Part shown: piece by piece, positions 45,325 through 56,325 of the stretch
Layout of the letters: each line of letters starts with the position of its first letter
Numbering within the stretch: the stretch's first letter is position 1
From: Tuctoria greenei
Lineage: Eukaryota > Streptophyta > Magnoliopsida > Poales > Poaceae
Length of the DNA stretch: 64,000 bases
Reading direction: 5' to 3'
NCBI GenBank assembly: GCA_036927565.1
Contig: JAYESD010000010.1
Location: forward strand, 113,986,866 to 114,050,865
Program-made: the position numbers and the translations under genes
The notes under the pieces: generated by a model
What the model saw: only the letters and a program-made list of their open reading frames with translations
Database searches by the model: none
Told to the model about the DNA's origin: nothing

Positions 45325-46550
45325 TGTTGACGTTTCTTACGTCACAGATAAAAATCCGCAAGCGCACAGAAACTGTCGTGTAGCACTTCCCCTTAAGAGA
45401 GTATTCCCAAGGGTATCGAATTCAAAGAACGTGTGTGCTAATCTTACAAACTAATCTGCCTAAGGACACAAAGTTGTTTTGTAGGCAAGGAAGAGAGAGG
45501 AATTCAAAGTATTAATTCTAATTCACAAGAACTTGAAGTAGCTGCTTGCTTCGGGCACGGGTTTACCCCTAGCGATACTAGGATGACTCCCACCAAGAGC
45601 CTATGACATAGAAGAATGTGGAGGATTACTAAGGACAGATAAGGCTGTCACCACCTACTGCCTACCTCTTCAATCCGTGGGTCTACAAGATATCCACTCG
45701 TGATTTCTAACCTAAGCACCACGCTTACGTTCTAAATCACAACTCTAGTTGTTTCGAACACAAAGCTACAACTAGAGCCTCTAATAAATTAAAGCAATGA
45801 ACCCACAAGTAACTACTTGTGCAAACTACTATGAATTGAGAATGAAACTTGAATTGAATTCACAAAGGGCTTACTTGAATTGAGAACACCTTTGTAGGGA
45901 TACAAGTGTAGAAGAGGGACTTGACAAGCCCAAGCCTCCTTCTCCTAAACTCTCACCACACTCTCCTTTACTTGGCAGCCTCTAGGACTACTCTAAACCT
46001 TCGGAGTGGTATTTTATTCTCAACTTTTGGTGTGTGTGTGAAGTGAGGTGTGGGATTCTATTTATAGGGTGGATAAGGGTCGGTTCCTGCAACCAAATGC
46101 GTGCTAATCAGTCACCCATGACTTCTTCAAGCCAGGAGGAGCCAACACATGGCATTTGACCAGGTTTGGCGCCACTCCCTAGTCGGCCGACTAGGGAGGT
46201 CGGCCGACCTAGTCTCAGCCCCATTGGGGTTGTGCTTCCTCCAGGTCTCTTCTAGGTGGGTCATATCCCCTTATGTGGGTGCTATACCGTTGTATGGCCT
46301 CAAATACTTCTGTTGTGGGCCATTTGATCCATGTAATGACACATGGTGTCGCCTAATTCGTTGAAATCCAATTTTATGGATTACTCCCTGCATCTCTTGG
46401 TATTTTGGGTCTAAATTCACCTGCATATAAATAAACACCAACACTTGTGGAATTGGTCAGTTTTCAACCCTCCACTACATTATGTTTCCCTTTTATGCAC
46501 ATTATGAGGTAAATTGACGATTTAAATATGGCACTTTTGGACCGTCAACA
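45325..46550 (-). repeat. Athila-3 5' LTR
   Basis: 1,226 bp. It contains E2F-like TTTGGCGCCA (46,165-46,174), followed by two nested dyads (TAGTCGGCCGACTA and GGTCGGCCGACC, about 46,181-46,210). A TATA-like box lies near 46,059. Confidence 0.9.
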
Positions 46551-47225
46551 GCTGCTTTGGTGTCGCCCACCATCATTGCAAAGTCGTCGACGGCAGGCCC
46601 CTTGGGTGGTGCCGGAGCTGGCTGCTCCATTGTCAACTACCATCATCGCAGAAAGGTTGACGGCAGACCCCTTGGGTGATGCCAAAGCTGGCTGCTCTGG
46701 CGTTGCCCACCATCGTCACAGAAACATCGATGGTAGGCCCCTTGAATGGTGTTGGAGCTGGCTGCACCGACATCGTCCACCATCATCACAGAAATGTCGA
46801 CGGCAGGCCCCCTGTGTGGTGCCAGAGCTGGCTGCTCCGGCGTCGCCCATCATCGTCGCAGAGTCGTTGACGGCATGCCCCATGGGTGGGGCCGGAGCTG
46901 GCTGCTCCGGCGTCGCCTACCATCATTGCAGAAACATCGACGACAGGTCCCTTGGGTGGTGCCGAAGCTGGCTGCTCTGGCGTCGCCCACCATCATCGCA
47001 GAGTCGTCGACGATAGGTCCCTTGCTGGTAGGAAACCAAAGAAACCTTGTTAGCAACAAAAGCAGGAAGAGGGAGCGTACTCTCAAATCAACGGTTGTTG
47101 CCATTATGTAGAATAGCGTCGACAGCAAGCCCCCTGGGAGGTGTCGTTGCTAGATGCTTTGGCGTCATCTGCCATCAACATGTAGGAATGTCGACGGTAG
47201 GCTCTTGGGTGATGTTTACTTTGCC
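46551..47225. repeat. 70-bp tandem array, right block (7 exact-period units plus ~2 degenerate)
   Basis: Core positions 46,596, 46,666, 46,736, 46,806, 46,876, 46,946 and 47,016 are exactly 70 bp apart. After a break at about 47,030, two more diverged units lie near 47,129 and 47,199. With the left block the array had at least 11 regular units. The period is not a multiple of three, so it encodes no repeated peptide. Confidence 0.92.
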
Positions 47226-47972
47226 GATGTTACTGCTGGTTGGGCCCGAACCGACCTGCTTTGTTTGTCCTGCACACACGACAAGGGGGCATAATTTTTC
47301 TTGTCAGCCATCTTTCCCTATTCTTTAGTTTTGCTATGTCTTACAGTCCTGGGCTAATACACGAGGCTTGGGTAATTCAGTGTGTTAGCACCCTGGGTCT
47401 GGCTCTCGCCTAACTCAGGGTGTGAGCCTCCCGACCCTTAGTACTTGGCCGCAACACTGGGAGACAAAGTGCGCATGCTTAGGGTACAGGACCAGACTAA
47501 GCAGGCTACACACCATGAACCTCCGGCTCGGCGGAGGCCTTCGTGGGGGACCATATGGCGCCACAGGGCCCCAAGAGAGCAGTCCTAAGATCCCAAAACA
47601 CTTTGCAGGTACCTCAAAAAAGTCCACCTTCAACAGGGTTGCATAACTCCACCAGGGGCGATATAGAGAAAAAATCACCAGGTATATGAAGATAATATAC
47701 AAAATACGAGAATATCTCGATGATCACAAAATTAATGGATAATTAGGTGAACATAAGGGAAAGCACAAGGTAAGACAGTGATTATTTCAAATTGGCATTC
47801 ATAGGAGGAGACTGGCTTTACAATAAGGCAATGACCCGCTCCAGATAGCAAGGGAAGCTTAGTGTTCATGCTTAAGGTACTGGACCAAGCTAAGCGGCTA
47901 AACACTCTGGACCTGTCCCTCCTGGAGCTTGGTTGTCCTAAGTGCCATTCCTTGGCACCATGACACCCTCAC
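47226..47972 (-). other. Tat-A spacer between pol end and tandem array
   Basis: No coding frame is recognised. A ~60-bp segment (about 47,478-47,530: GGTACAGGACCAGACTAAGC...) recurs in diverged form at about 47,872-47,925, so the spacer contains an older duplication. Confidence 0.55.
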
Positions 47973-49391
47973 TATCCTACTATTATGCTTAGGGGTAGAC
48001 TTACAGTGGTGCTCTCTATGTTCCAAGGGTCGGGGAGGGGCTCTCCTTCTTCCGTGGCCAGGCGGACGCACCCGGGGCGGGATACTTGTGTCACTCGGAA
48101 GGGGCCCTCCCGACTGGGGGAGAGTTTTTGTGACCCTTCGCGAGAAAGTATTTGCCACAGCACCAGATCACCTGTCTAGAGTTCTCTACTCCACACGAAC
48201 CATTCTTGGTAGCGTCGGAACGCCTGCCAGTACCGTGCATTTCGAATGGTAGCATGCCACCTTGCTTCATCGACGAGGTCGATATCTTCACGTCGGAGCT
48301 GGTCCTGCGTGGCTTCATCGAATGCCTGGACCCGGAGGGAGCCCACGGCGATCTTTGGGGGGAGGACAGCCTCGGCCCCATACACCAGGAAGAAAGGCTT
48401 TCCCCCGTGGCCCAGCTGGGTGATGTCCGGCTGGCCCGCAGCGCACATGGGAGTTCGTCAACCCACTTGGAACCATGCTTATGCAAGTTGTCATACGTCT
48501 GTGTCTTGAGGCCCCTGAGGATCTCATCGTTGGCCCTTTCAACTTGACCGTTGCTCTTTGGGTGAGCCACGGACGCATAACAAACTTGGACATCGAGGTC
48601 TTCGCAGTAGTCTTTGAATGTTGCACTAGTGAACTGGGTCCCGTTGTCGGTGATGATCCTATTCGGGACCCCGAACCTACAAGCGATCGACTTGATGAAC
48701 TTGACCGCAAACTCCTTATTAATGTTGATCATCGAGGCTGCCTCTAGCCACTTGGTGCACTTGTTTATAGCGACGTAGAGGAACCAGTACCCTCCGACTG
48801 CCCTGGGGAAGGGTCCTAAGATATGCAGTCCCCAGACCGCGAACAACCAGGAGGGTGGAATCATATGCAGTGTTTGCACCGGAGTGTGAATCTGCTTGGC
48901 GTGGAACTGGCACACCTTGCACCTTTTCACCAGCTTGACGGTGTCTAGGTGTGTTGTTGGCTAGTAGAAACCATGCCAAAATGCTTTACCGACCAGCGTG
49001 CAAGAAGCAACATGATTCCCACACTCTCCTTCGTGGATCTCTGTGAGCAAGTCGCAAACCCCCCCCCCCCCCCCCCCCCCCCCCCGCGAGTTATGCACCG
49101 TAATAGGACGCCGTTGGTGCCACGCCGGTAGAGGTCTCCTTCTACCAGCGTGCAACATTTCACCATCCTCACGATATGCTCAGCGGACACGTGATCCTCC
49201 AGAAAGATGTTGTCCTTCAGGTAGTCCCGGATCTCGATCCATGCATCGGGACTCTCCTGAGCTTCTGGATCTTGGGCACCCAGCGATTTGGGATCCCCGA
49301 TGATGCACAAGAACCTCGATGGGCCCCACGACTGGAGGGCCATCGAGGTCGCCAGCTTCAAGGTGTTGGATTGGTCTTCTTCGTTAGGCAC
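47973..49391 (-). pseudogene. Tat-A pol: integrase
   Basis: Minus-strand order: upstream linker (IEIRDYLKDNIFLEDHVSAE, EGDLYRRGTNGVLLRCIT), a 27-G run, the zinc-binding region (EIHEGECGNH ... CKVCQFH, near 48,910), and the core. The first catalytic Asp is His here (AVWGLHILGP, where relatives have GLDMVGP). The second Asp (IITDNGTQF) and the Glu (SNGQVERAN) are kept. After a frameshift comes LVYGAEAVLPPKI..., and the C-terminal part (SREGPFRVTQVSRPGCVRL, DPWNIES) ends at about 47,973. Confidence 0.85.
49059..49085 (+). repeat. 27-bp poly(C) tract (poly-G in Tat-A sense) within integrase
   Basis: It replaces about 10 bases of normal integrase coding sequence between CIT-R and DLLTEIHEG. Like the 31,868 tract it follows CGC in G-strand sense. 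Confidence 0.9.
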
Positions 49392-49419
49392 TGCAGGCCT
49401 AGCGGTTGGTCACATTATC

Positions 49420-50280
49420 TCCTGTGGATGACACCTTCAGGAACCGGGGCCCCGGTGGATGCCATTGTTGACAAGGCGTCGGTGATGGAGTTGTTGGTGC
49501 GTGGTACGTGGCAGAGGTACAAGGCCTCGAAACCAGCCTCCAACTTCTTGACGTGCAACAGGTACACTGCGAGTTGAGGATCATTGCAGTAGCATTCACC
49601 CAGACCTGCTTGCTGAGTAGCTGGGAGTCTCCCTTGACCAACAACTGCTAGACATCGAGACCCTACACAGCTGTTAGTCTGAAGATGAGGGCTTCATACT
49701 CTGCCATGTTGTTGGTTGCCTTGAAGTCAAGGTGCACTTCATACTTGAACTGCTCCCCTTTTGGCGAGGTGAGCAATACGCCGGCTCTGACCCTTTGCTT
49801 CCCGAGGAATCGTCGAAGAAGAGTGTCTAGTGGGGTCCAGTGAGCACCGGTGCCCTGGGCTCCGGCTGGCTGATTTTCGGGCCCCCTGGAATTCTTGGTG
49901 AGAGAGTCCACTCAGCAATGAAATCCGCTAGTGCTTGGCTCTTGATTGCATGTCGCGACAAGAAGTGGAGCTCGAACTCTGCCAGTTCCGCTGCTCATTT
50001 GGCGATGTTGCCGGTTGCGTTGGTGCTAAGAAGCATTGTCCCTAGTGGGAAAGAGTTCACCACTGAATTCTGTGTGCCTAAAAGTAATGGCGGAGCTTCC
50101 ACGATGCGATTAACACTGCATAACTTGTGTACTTCAAGGTACCTTGTTTTTGCTTCATGTAGGACTTCGCTGATGAAGTAGACTGGGCGTTGGATGGTCC
50201 GGGCCCTCTTTGAGGAATTCGGCGCACCTATCTGTAATTTGGGACTGCTGGCGGCTAGACTATTCTGCAACAAAGACCAT
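49420..50280 (-). pseudogene. Tat-A pol: RNase H and second (archaeal-type) RNase H
   Basis: The first RNase H region is near 50,200-49,990 (RPVYFISEVLHEAKTRYLEV; SFPLGTMLL). A second domain of the Tat-specific archaeal-like type lies at 49,870-49,450 (RAGVLLTSPKGEQFKYEVHL, ATNNMAEYEALI, LVKGDSQLL). Two RNase H domains in tandem are typical of Tat/Ogre elements. Frameshifts separate the pieces. Confidence 0.78.
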
Positions 50281-50895
50281 ACTTACCACCTCCGTCGTGG
50301 CGGCGATGTAGAGGTACGGAGGCTCCCGGGTTTTCGGTGCCACCATGATGGGTAGCGAGGTAATTTGCTGCTTCAGTTCCCGGAATGCCTATTCTGCCTC
50401 CTCAGTCCAGATGAACGGTCCAGACTTACGCAACAGTTTGAAGAACGGGAGGGCTCGTTCAACCAGTCTAGAGATAAACTGGCTGAGTGCTGCCAAGCAA
50501 CCTGCAAGCTTCTACACGTCTTTGATATGGGCTAGAGGCCACATCAGCTCCACCGCCTTGATCTTCTCTAGGTTGGCCTTGATCCATCGGTGTGAGACCA
50601 AGAAACCAAGGAGCCTCCCAACTTTGACTCCGAACACACACTTGTTCGGGGGGAGCTTTGTGCGTGTGGTCCGCAACCTGTCGAAGACTAGGGTTAGCAA
50701 TGATGTATCTGTCTGGATTTTGAGAAAGATGTCGTCGACGTACACCTCTACTAGGTCCCGAATGAGATCCCCAAATGTTTTATTCATGGCACGTACAAAG
50801 GTAGGGAGGGCATTCTTAAGACCGTAAGGCATGGAGAATGACACCCTATATACTAGGTACCCCCTGATACCGTACTTAAAACCAAGGAGTTCCTA
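50281..50895 (-). pseudogene. Tat-A reverse transcriptase, C-terminal half
   Basis: From 50,895 leftward: degenerate GYLVYRV, SMPYGLKNALPTFVRAMNK, the catalytic VYVDDI box (near 50,740), LPPNKCVFGVKVGRLLGFLV and LEKIKAVE. A stop or frameshift lies near 50,510, after which fragments continue to the RNase H region. The N-terminal half lies beyond Tat-B, outside the window. Confidence 0.85.
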
Positions 50896-51688
50896 TGTCC
50901 GAGTTGAAGACTTCCGAAAGCAACACATGCCAGACAGCACGGGGCCCGCATCCCTCGTTTGGGTAGCTCTGGTGCTACCACATGTCCAGTGGGACCGGAT
51001 CTGTCTCCCTTCACAGGGAAGCTCCGGCCCTGCCACGTGTTCAGCAACCCCGGACCTAACCCCCAGTAAAGGAAAGCTCCGGTGCGGCCATGTGTCAAGA
51101 GGCTCCGGACCTGCCTCCCCACAGAGGGAAGCTCTGGAGCTGCCACGTGTTGGACCTCGGGACCTAAGCCTGCAACGGGAGGATTACCAGATCTCCATTG
51201 GCACAAACATTCAAGAGGCTGTTAAACAGCTGATACAAGACCTGATTAATGTGTCATTAATTCAGCATTAATGACACACGATCAGAGGACCACCAAGATA
51301 GGTAACACCGTCATTATGGGGCGTTATCACACTGTTAATCACAATTATGAATGTAGATTGTGCATAAGTGAATTATTACTGCCGGGGCCACCTGTCGGGC
51401 CACGCATATACCGTAACAGCCAGTCCTTAGCATATAAAAGGGTTGCATCACACGGTACAGGAGGACTAAGCTCACACGCCTAGAAGCAACCAACATACAC
51501 TCGCCACAGACTCATACTCAATCAACAACCACCCCGTGGAGTAGGGTTTTATGCTCAGGTAGCCCGAACCACATAAAAACTCTTGTATCACCATCTTGAT
51601 CTTGATCTTACGTGCCCCATACGAATACAAACCTCCGCGGACTACATGTTAGTTGTGACGGGGGAAGTGTTGTTTACACACTTTGACA
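50896..51688 (+). repeat. Tat-B 5' LTR
   Basis: About 793 bp from TGTCCGAG to CTTTGACA. It holds TATAAAAG at 51,433-51,440 and three or four imperfect units (GGAAGCTC(C/T)GG..GCCACGTGT) at about 50,975-51,160. The ends are inferred from the RT break on the left and the PBS on the right, since the partner LTR is off-window. Confidence 0.65.
51433..51440 (+). promoter_or_regulatory. Tat-B LTR TATA box
   Basis: TATAAAAG in the LTR, about 255 bp before its end. It is a consensus plant TATA sequence in the expected place. Confidence 0.65.
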
Positions 51689-51690
51689 TT

Positions 51691-51708
51691 TAGCGCATTA
51701 GGAAGGGG
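51691..51708 (+). other. Tat-B primer-binding site (degenerate tRNA-Arg type)
   Basis: TAGCGCATTAGGAAGGGG resembles the Tat consensus TGGCGCGCCAGGTAGGGG, the complement of a tRNA-Arg 3' end, with several substitutions. Confidence 0.5.
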
Positions 51709-51724
51709 GAGCTAAGATCTAAAG

Positions 51725-53144
51725 ATGGTGAACTCCGCCGCAGCATCATCCAACGGTTTGGCTGAGCAGCCTGCTGTAGGAAATCCCTCCAACGTGCAAC
51801 AACCAACCAATGCTGTTGTCCTGGCGGGTGTCGTTCCACCACCACCTCCACCATCGCAACAATATGGTGTATTTGTGTCGGTCACTACATCCACGAACAA
51901 CCCTGAGAAGGCGCTGCATGTGGCGTGAACTCTTCTCTAGCATCCTCCAGCGCTCGGAGCTCCTAAGGGCGCGATGGAGCAATGGCACACTGATGTGGAG
52001 CATTTGGTTGCAGCTGCAGACAATGCCTTCAGGAACCAAGGTCCGCCCCCTGCTGGGCAGTCACCTTCGAGGAACAGGACCTTGTCTGGTAGACTTGGTC
52101 CTCAGGCATCGCAGCACAGGAGGCGTGCGCCCTCCCAGCAAGTGACATCATTTCCCTCCGGGGCATGACACACTAATACGGCGTCGAGGCTTTCGGCACA
52201 TGATCTCCGGTCGGAGCTCAACCGCTGATACATGAGGCAAGACAACCGCATACTTATGGAGCGCACCCACGAGAGGCGGGAAGCTTGGGAAAACCCCTCT
52301 CCTTTGGGAGTGGTGGGCTGCTGTTCGGCCCTTGCCATGTATCTTTGCATGGCTAATTCGCCACCTAAGTCCGACCTCATTTGCCAGAGAAGTACGATGG
52401 AGCTGTCAACCCCGTCGAATTTCTTCAAATTTACTCCACCACCATCCTCGCGGTCGGATGCAATGAGGCTGTGATGGCTAATTACTTCCATGTGCTCTAA
52501 CAGGGACAACAAGGTCCAGGTTCATGAGTCTACCTACTAACTCCATTTATAGTTGGGGGGAACTTTGTCGTTAGTTCACTTCCAACTTCAGGAGCTCCTA
52601 CACCCAACCTGGCACAGAGCTGGGCCTGTTCGCCGTACAACAGAAGGCGGGAGAATCGCTGCGATCATTCATCCAGCGGTTTTCTCAAGTACAGAACACT
52701 ATTCCTTCTATCTCCAACGCCTCTATCATTGTTGCATTCTGACAAGGAGTTAGAGACAAGAAAATAATAGAGAAGTTGGCAACCAAAGATGTCAGCAGCG
52801 TCACAGAGCTCTTCAGCCTAGCCGATAAATGCGCTAGGCCTGCAGGGGGCAGGAGATGCACTCCAAACCAGCTGTCGAGGCTGGTAAATCTTCCTCCAAG
52901 GCTGAAGCAACTACCTCCGATAGTTGAAAAAAGAAGAAGTCCAACGGTAAGAAGTCATTGGCTGGCACACCTACTGCTGCTACGGTAGCGCAACTCCTCG
53001 TGGCTGGGGGCCACGCCCGAAAAAATGACCCCGGCCGTCGGCCAAGGACGGTGAAGGTGAGAAGATGTGGTGTCTGATCCGTAACATGAACACCATAACC
53101 TCAAAGACTGTCGCGAGGTCCAACAACTTATTGAACGCAACAAT
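51725..53144 (+). pseudogene. Tat-B gag
   Basis: ATG at 51,725 (MVNSAAASSNGLAEQP). An early stop (51,926-51,928) and frameshifts follow. Gag-like pieces include LPEKYDGAVNPVEFLQ near 52,382 and ATKDVSSVTELFSLADKCAR (52,779-52,840), which match the Tat gag core and its end. The zinc-knuckle region is not clearly preserved. Confidence 0.7.
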
Positions 53145-54074
53145 ATGCGCCAAGAAGAAGCCCCATACCACCAACGGGAGGGGAAACAGAAAGTCGGAGA
53201 AGATCCGCCAGAACAGGAGCTTGTCTTCCAAGATGCCAAGAAGTCCCTGAAGGCCATCTACGACACTGTGGACGATGACTCTGACATCTCTGACAATGAG
53301 CATCGGAAGACTCTCCATATGATATATGGAGGGTCCTGGGATATTACCTCCTGTCGTATCCTCAAGACTATGCATTGGGAGATGGCTGCCATAACTCCCA
53401 TCGCTAAGGAAGAACCTCATCGGAAGTGGATGGATACTGCCATCACCTTCAATGCTTCGCATTGCCCAAAGAACATGACTGGAGCTGGCCAGTTGCCTTT
53501 GATGGTATCTCCTACCATCAATAACATCCAGCTCTATCATGTCTTGGTGGACGGAGGCGCGGTACTCAACCTCCTCAGCTTCATAGCTTTCACGAAGCTC
53601 CAACTCATCCTATCGGACCTTAGGCCCTCACATCCTTTCTCCGTAGTAGGTCTGGGAGCTATCACTCCTCTCAGATCAATTACACTCCAGGTGACTTTTG
53701 GGACCAGGGACAACTATAGGTCCGAGAAGCTGGTGTTTGATGTGGCACACATCAGCCTTCCTTTCAACGCAATCCTAGGCAGGCCAGCCCTGTATAGGTT
53801 CATAACCGTAGCTCATTACGGCTACCTGGTGTTGAATATGTCAAGTCCCTCAAGCGTGCTCCGGATTCGTGGGGATCGCACTACTGGGGTCACTGCGCTA
53901 GAGGAACTTCACGCGCTTGCAATAGCGCAGGAAGAAGAATCTGGCATGGTGCGACCAACTCAACAACCTTCAAGTTCACGTTCGCATGGCTCAACTTTTG
54001 CACTGCTTGTGCAACCAAGCAGCAACACCGATATCCCCGTCAAAGTCATCCAAATCGGTTCCAATACTGCCTAG
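53145..54074 (+). pseudogene. Tat-B protease region (long open stretch)
   Basis: About 300 codons stay open. The frame starts inside gag-pol, so the first ATG-like position is not a real start. Features: SDNEHRKTLHMIYGG, TFNASHCPKNM, then the protease active-site motif VLVDGGAVLNLLS near 53,545, FNAILGRPALYRF near 53,765 (the ILGRP motif), and a Ser/Pro/Gln-rich tail. It ends at TAG (54,072-54,074). The protease would cleave the polyprotein, and both hallmark motifs are kept. Confidence 0.8.
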
Positions 54075-54710
54075 ACCACATGCATATTGGGAGGTCTGGA
54101 CAACAAATAGGAACTTGCACTCGTCACTTTCCTCCGGGCGAATGTTGACGTGTTCGCATGGCAATCGTCATAGATTCCTGGGATCCCTAGGGTGGTGATC
54201 GAGCACAGCCTGAAGATATACCCCGATGCACGACCGGTACATCAGAGCCCCAAAAGCAATCTGTTGAGCGACAAAACTTCATTAGACAAGAAATCAAGAA
54301 GCTGCTCGACGCTGGTTTCATCCGGGAGGTTCACCATCCACGGTGGCTGGCAAACCCAGTCGTTGTACCAAAAGCTAGCGGGAAGCTTCGAATGTGCATC
54401 CACTACACCACCCTAAATAAGGCATTCCCAAAGGACCCATTTCCACTTCCTAGAATAGATAAGATAGTGGATTCAACCTCCGGGTGTGAGTTACTATGTT
54501 TCCTAGATGCGTATTCTGGATATCATCAGATTCAAATATCTACGGAAGATGAAGAGCATATTTCCTTCATTACAGTAGATGGGTTATATTGTTATACTGC
54601 CATGCCTTTCAGTCTTAAAAACGTTGCTTCAACTTTTGTACGAGCCATGGACAAAATATTTGTAGAGCTAATTAGGGACTTAGTGGAGGTCTACGTCGAT
54701 GACATCATCA
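54075..54710 (+). pseudogene. Tat-B reverse transcriptase, part 1
   Basis: After frameshifted N-terminal pieces (VVIEHSLKIYPDARPV near 54,195), the frame at 54,392-54,710 reads MCIHYTTLNKAFPKDPF (His for the usual Asp), FLDAYSGYHQIQI, SFITVDGLYCYTAMPFSLKN and VYVDDII. The catalytic triad Asp residues are present. The Reina insertion follows immediately after YVDDII. Confidence 0.85.
54706..54710. repeat. Reina target-site duplication CATCA (partner 61,965-61,969)
   Basis: A perfect 5-bp duplication outside LTR1 and LTR3, inside Tat-B RT codons. It shows that the whole tandem occupies one target site. Confidence 0.93.
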
Positions 54711-55110
54711 TGTCACGACCGCGCCAGCACTGGACATCGGCATCGGCGACGTCGGCGAGCCAGGCGGAGACCGAGAGGTGGAAGAAGGGAACTGAAGAGC
54801 TTATCGAGTGTTGTGGGTGAGTGAGTGGGTTCTGGAGCGGACTGCCATATGGGCCCCGCTTGTAAGTAGCAATGTTAAGGGTGGTGTGCGTGTGTTGGGT
54901 CGTGGTGGGCCGTGCTGGACTGGCGGACCCATCTGGTGGTGCCCAGTGACTATGTAAGGAGGTTCACGTACTTGGAAAGGAAGTAAGAAATATCCCGTAA
55001 CAGATTCATAGCCCTCTATCGTCGTTCCCGTGGCGCTCACGCCGTCTCCGAGCCGCTGCGGCGATCTCACGCCGCCGATTCCGACGAGTCGGCCGCCAAG
55101 GGGCGTTACA
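54711..55110 (+). repeat. Reina LTR1
   Basis: 400 bp. By eye it differs from LTR2 at about 3 sites and from LTR3 at about 5. Confidence 0.95.
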
Positions 55111-55111
55111 G

Positions 55112-55123
55112 TGGTATTAGAGC
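55112..55123 (+). other. Reina left-unit primer-binding site
   Basis: TGGTATTAGAGC, one mismatch from the tRNA-iMet complement (C to T). Confidence 0.88.
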
Positions 55124-55265
55124 CTATCCTTCTCTGGGAACTTCATTTTTTGGGGGCGGAGTTGTGTCCTTTCTGGGGTTGAGGTTGTGATCGGGGACTT
55201 GGAAGTTTAGCACCACGGCGCCTGTTCCTAAGCCCTCTGTGCAGACGCGTTTCATTCTTCAGGCC

Positions 55266-56213
55266 ATGGAGGAATCGCAGCGCACAGAGGAGGATCGTTG
55301 GGAGAGGGTGTTCGGATTGTTGGAGGAGCTTGCGAGGGGCCAGCGCGACCTGCAGGGGCAACAGGTGCTCGCGGCGTCTGTGGCGGAGCAGGCGGCTAAG
55401 GAACGTGAATTGTTGTTTCAGCACTGGGAGCATACAGGGAAGAGGTTGGATGCTCTGAATCTGGAGAAGACAAAGGAGATTCCAAATCTGGTAGAAGGTA
55501 GTCATGCAGGTGAGCTGCGGGGTGCAGGTAGATTAGATAGTGGTGGATGGAGAGGAGTCAGAAGGTATAGGACTTTTGAGGAGCAGGAGAGGAGAGCCTG
55601 GAGTGGATCAGTGTATGGAAGCAGGGTGGGAGGCCCTAGAGATGGTCCTGGAGGGATGTGCAATTCTGGAGTTCAGGGGGACATGGTAGGAGGAGGAGTT
55701 CCTCAGTCTTTTACTCGACCAGAGGAGAATCGGGGTACTGCGACTGGTAGGGATGGAAGTGAGAAGAGCTTTATGAAGCTGTCTTTTCCAAAGTTCTCGG
55801 GTGAGCAACCGGGAATTTGGTTAGACAAGTGTGAAGACTATTTTTCTTTATACCATGTCACAGAGTCCTTTTGGGTTCGAGCAGCTTCTATACACATGGA
55901 GGGCAATGCTGCCAAGTGGCTGCAAGTATTCAAGGCCACGGAAGGGTTAAGCTCCTGGTCTCGCTTTTCAGAAGCAGTCAGGGAGAAATTTGGGGCCTAT
56001 GATTACCCTCAGGCTATGCATGACCTGTTGCACTTAAGACAATCTGGGACATTGGAAGATTATGTATCAGAATTTGAAAGTGCTCGCTACACTACTGCTA
56101 TGTATAACCCTGAGATGGATGAAGTATTCTATGTGCAACAGTTCATCAAAGGATTAAAACCAGAGTTGCAGGGCCCAGTCAAATCTCAGGTCCCAGTAAG
56201 AAATATCCTGTAA
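55266..56213 (+). pseudogene. Reina left-unit truncated gag
   Basis: The ATG at 55,266 corresponds to the true start at 56,882 in the intact unit. The frame is almost identical to that gag through KSQVP (about 310 codons), and then reads five codons of partial LTR to a TAA (56,211-56,213). It could in principle give a gag core without zinc knuckle, protease or pol. Whether it is expressed is unknown. The capsid-like core (FSGEQPGIWLDKCEDYF, WLQVFKATEG, LRQSGTLEDYV) is complete. Confidence 0.85.
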
Positions 56214-56323
56214 CAGATTCATAGCCCTCTATCGTCGTTCCCGTGGCGCTCACGCCGTCTCCGAGCCGCTGCGGCGATCTCACGCCGCCGATTCCGACGA
56301 GTCGGCCGCCAAGGGGCGTTACA
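56195..56323 (+). repeat. Reina partial LTR (last 129 bp)
   Basis: It matches LTR1 54,982-55,110 and ends in the normal terminus GTTACA. It is followed by GC and the start of LTR2. Confidence 0.93.
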
Positions 56324-56325
56324 GC

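Larger units (their letters stand above)
34111..46550 (-). mobile_element. Athila-3: Athila-lineage element with an extra 3' ORF, carrying a solo Tekay LTR
   Basis: LTRs 34,111-35,333 and 45,325-46,550, TSD GCTGC, tRNA-Asp PBS, gag, protease, RT, RNase H, integrase, a sense-oriented ORF downstream of pol, and purine tract. The LTRs look about 8-10 percent different in the first 170 bp by eye, so it is older than the Tekay-hosted Athilas' neighbours CRM and Reina. The solo Tekay LTR (39,828-42,625) interrupts the RT/RNase H junction. All coding is degenerate. Confidence 0.9.
30775..50895 (-). mobile_element. Tat-A: Tat-lineage Ty3/gypsy element, partial, interrupted by Athila-3 and Tat-B
   Basis: Pol reads on the minus strand (RT at 50,895 to integrase end near 47,973). 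Downstream of it, in Tat-A orientation, come a 70-bp tandem array and then a plus-strand ORF region at 30.8-33.3 kb. Pol, then a variable 3' region with tandem repeats, then an antisense extra ORF is the known plan of several Tat elements. The 3' LTR is lost beyond the copia insertion, and gag lies beyond the right edge past Tat-B. It is the oldest recognisable layer of the window. Confidence 0.75.

Noticed and set aside
47415..47702. Possible host exons in the Tat-A spacer
   Set aside because: Short frames on both strands, no domain, and an internal diverged duplication. It is more likely retrotransposon 3' untranslated sequence.
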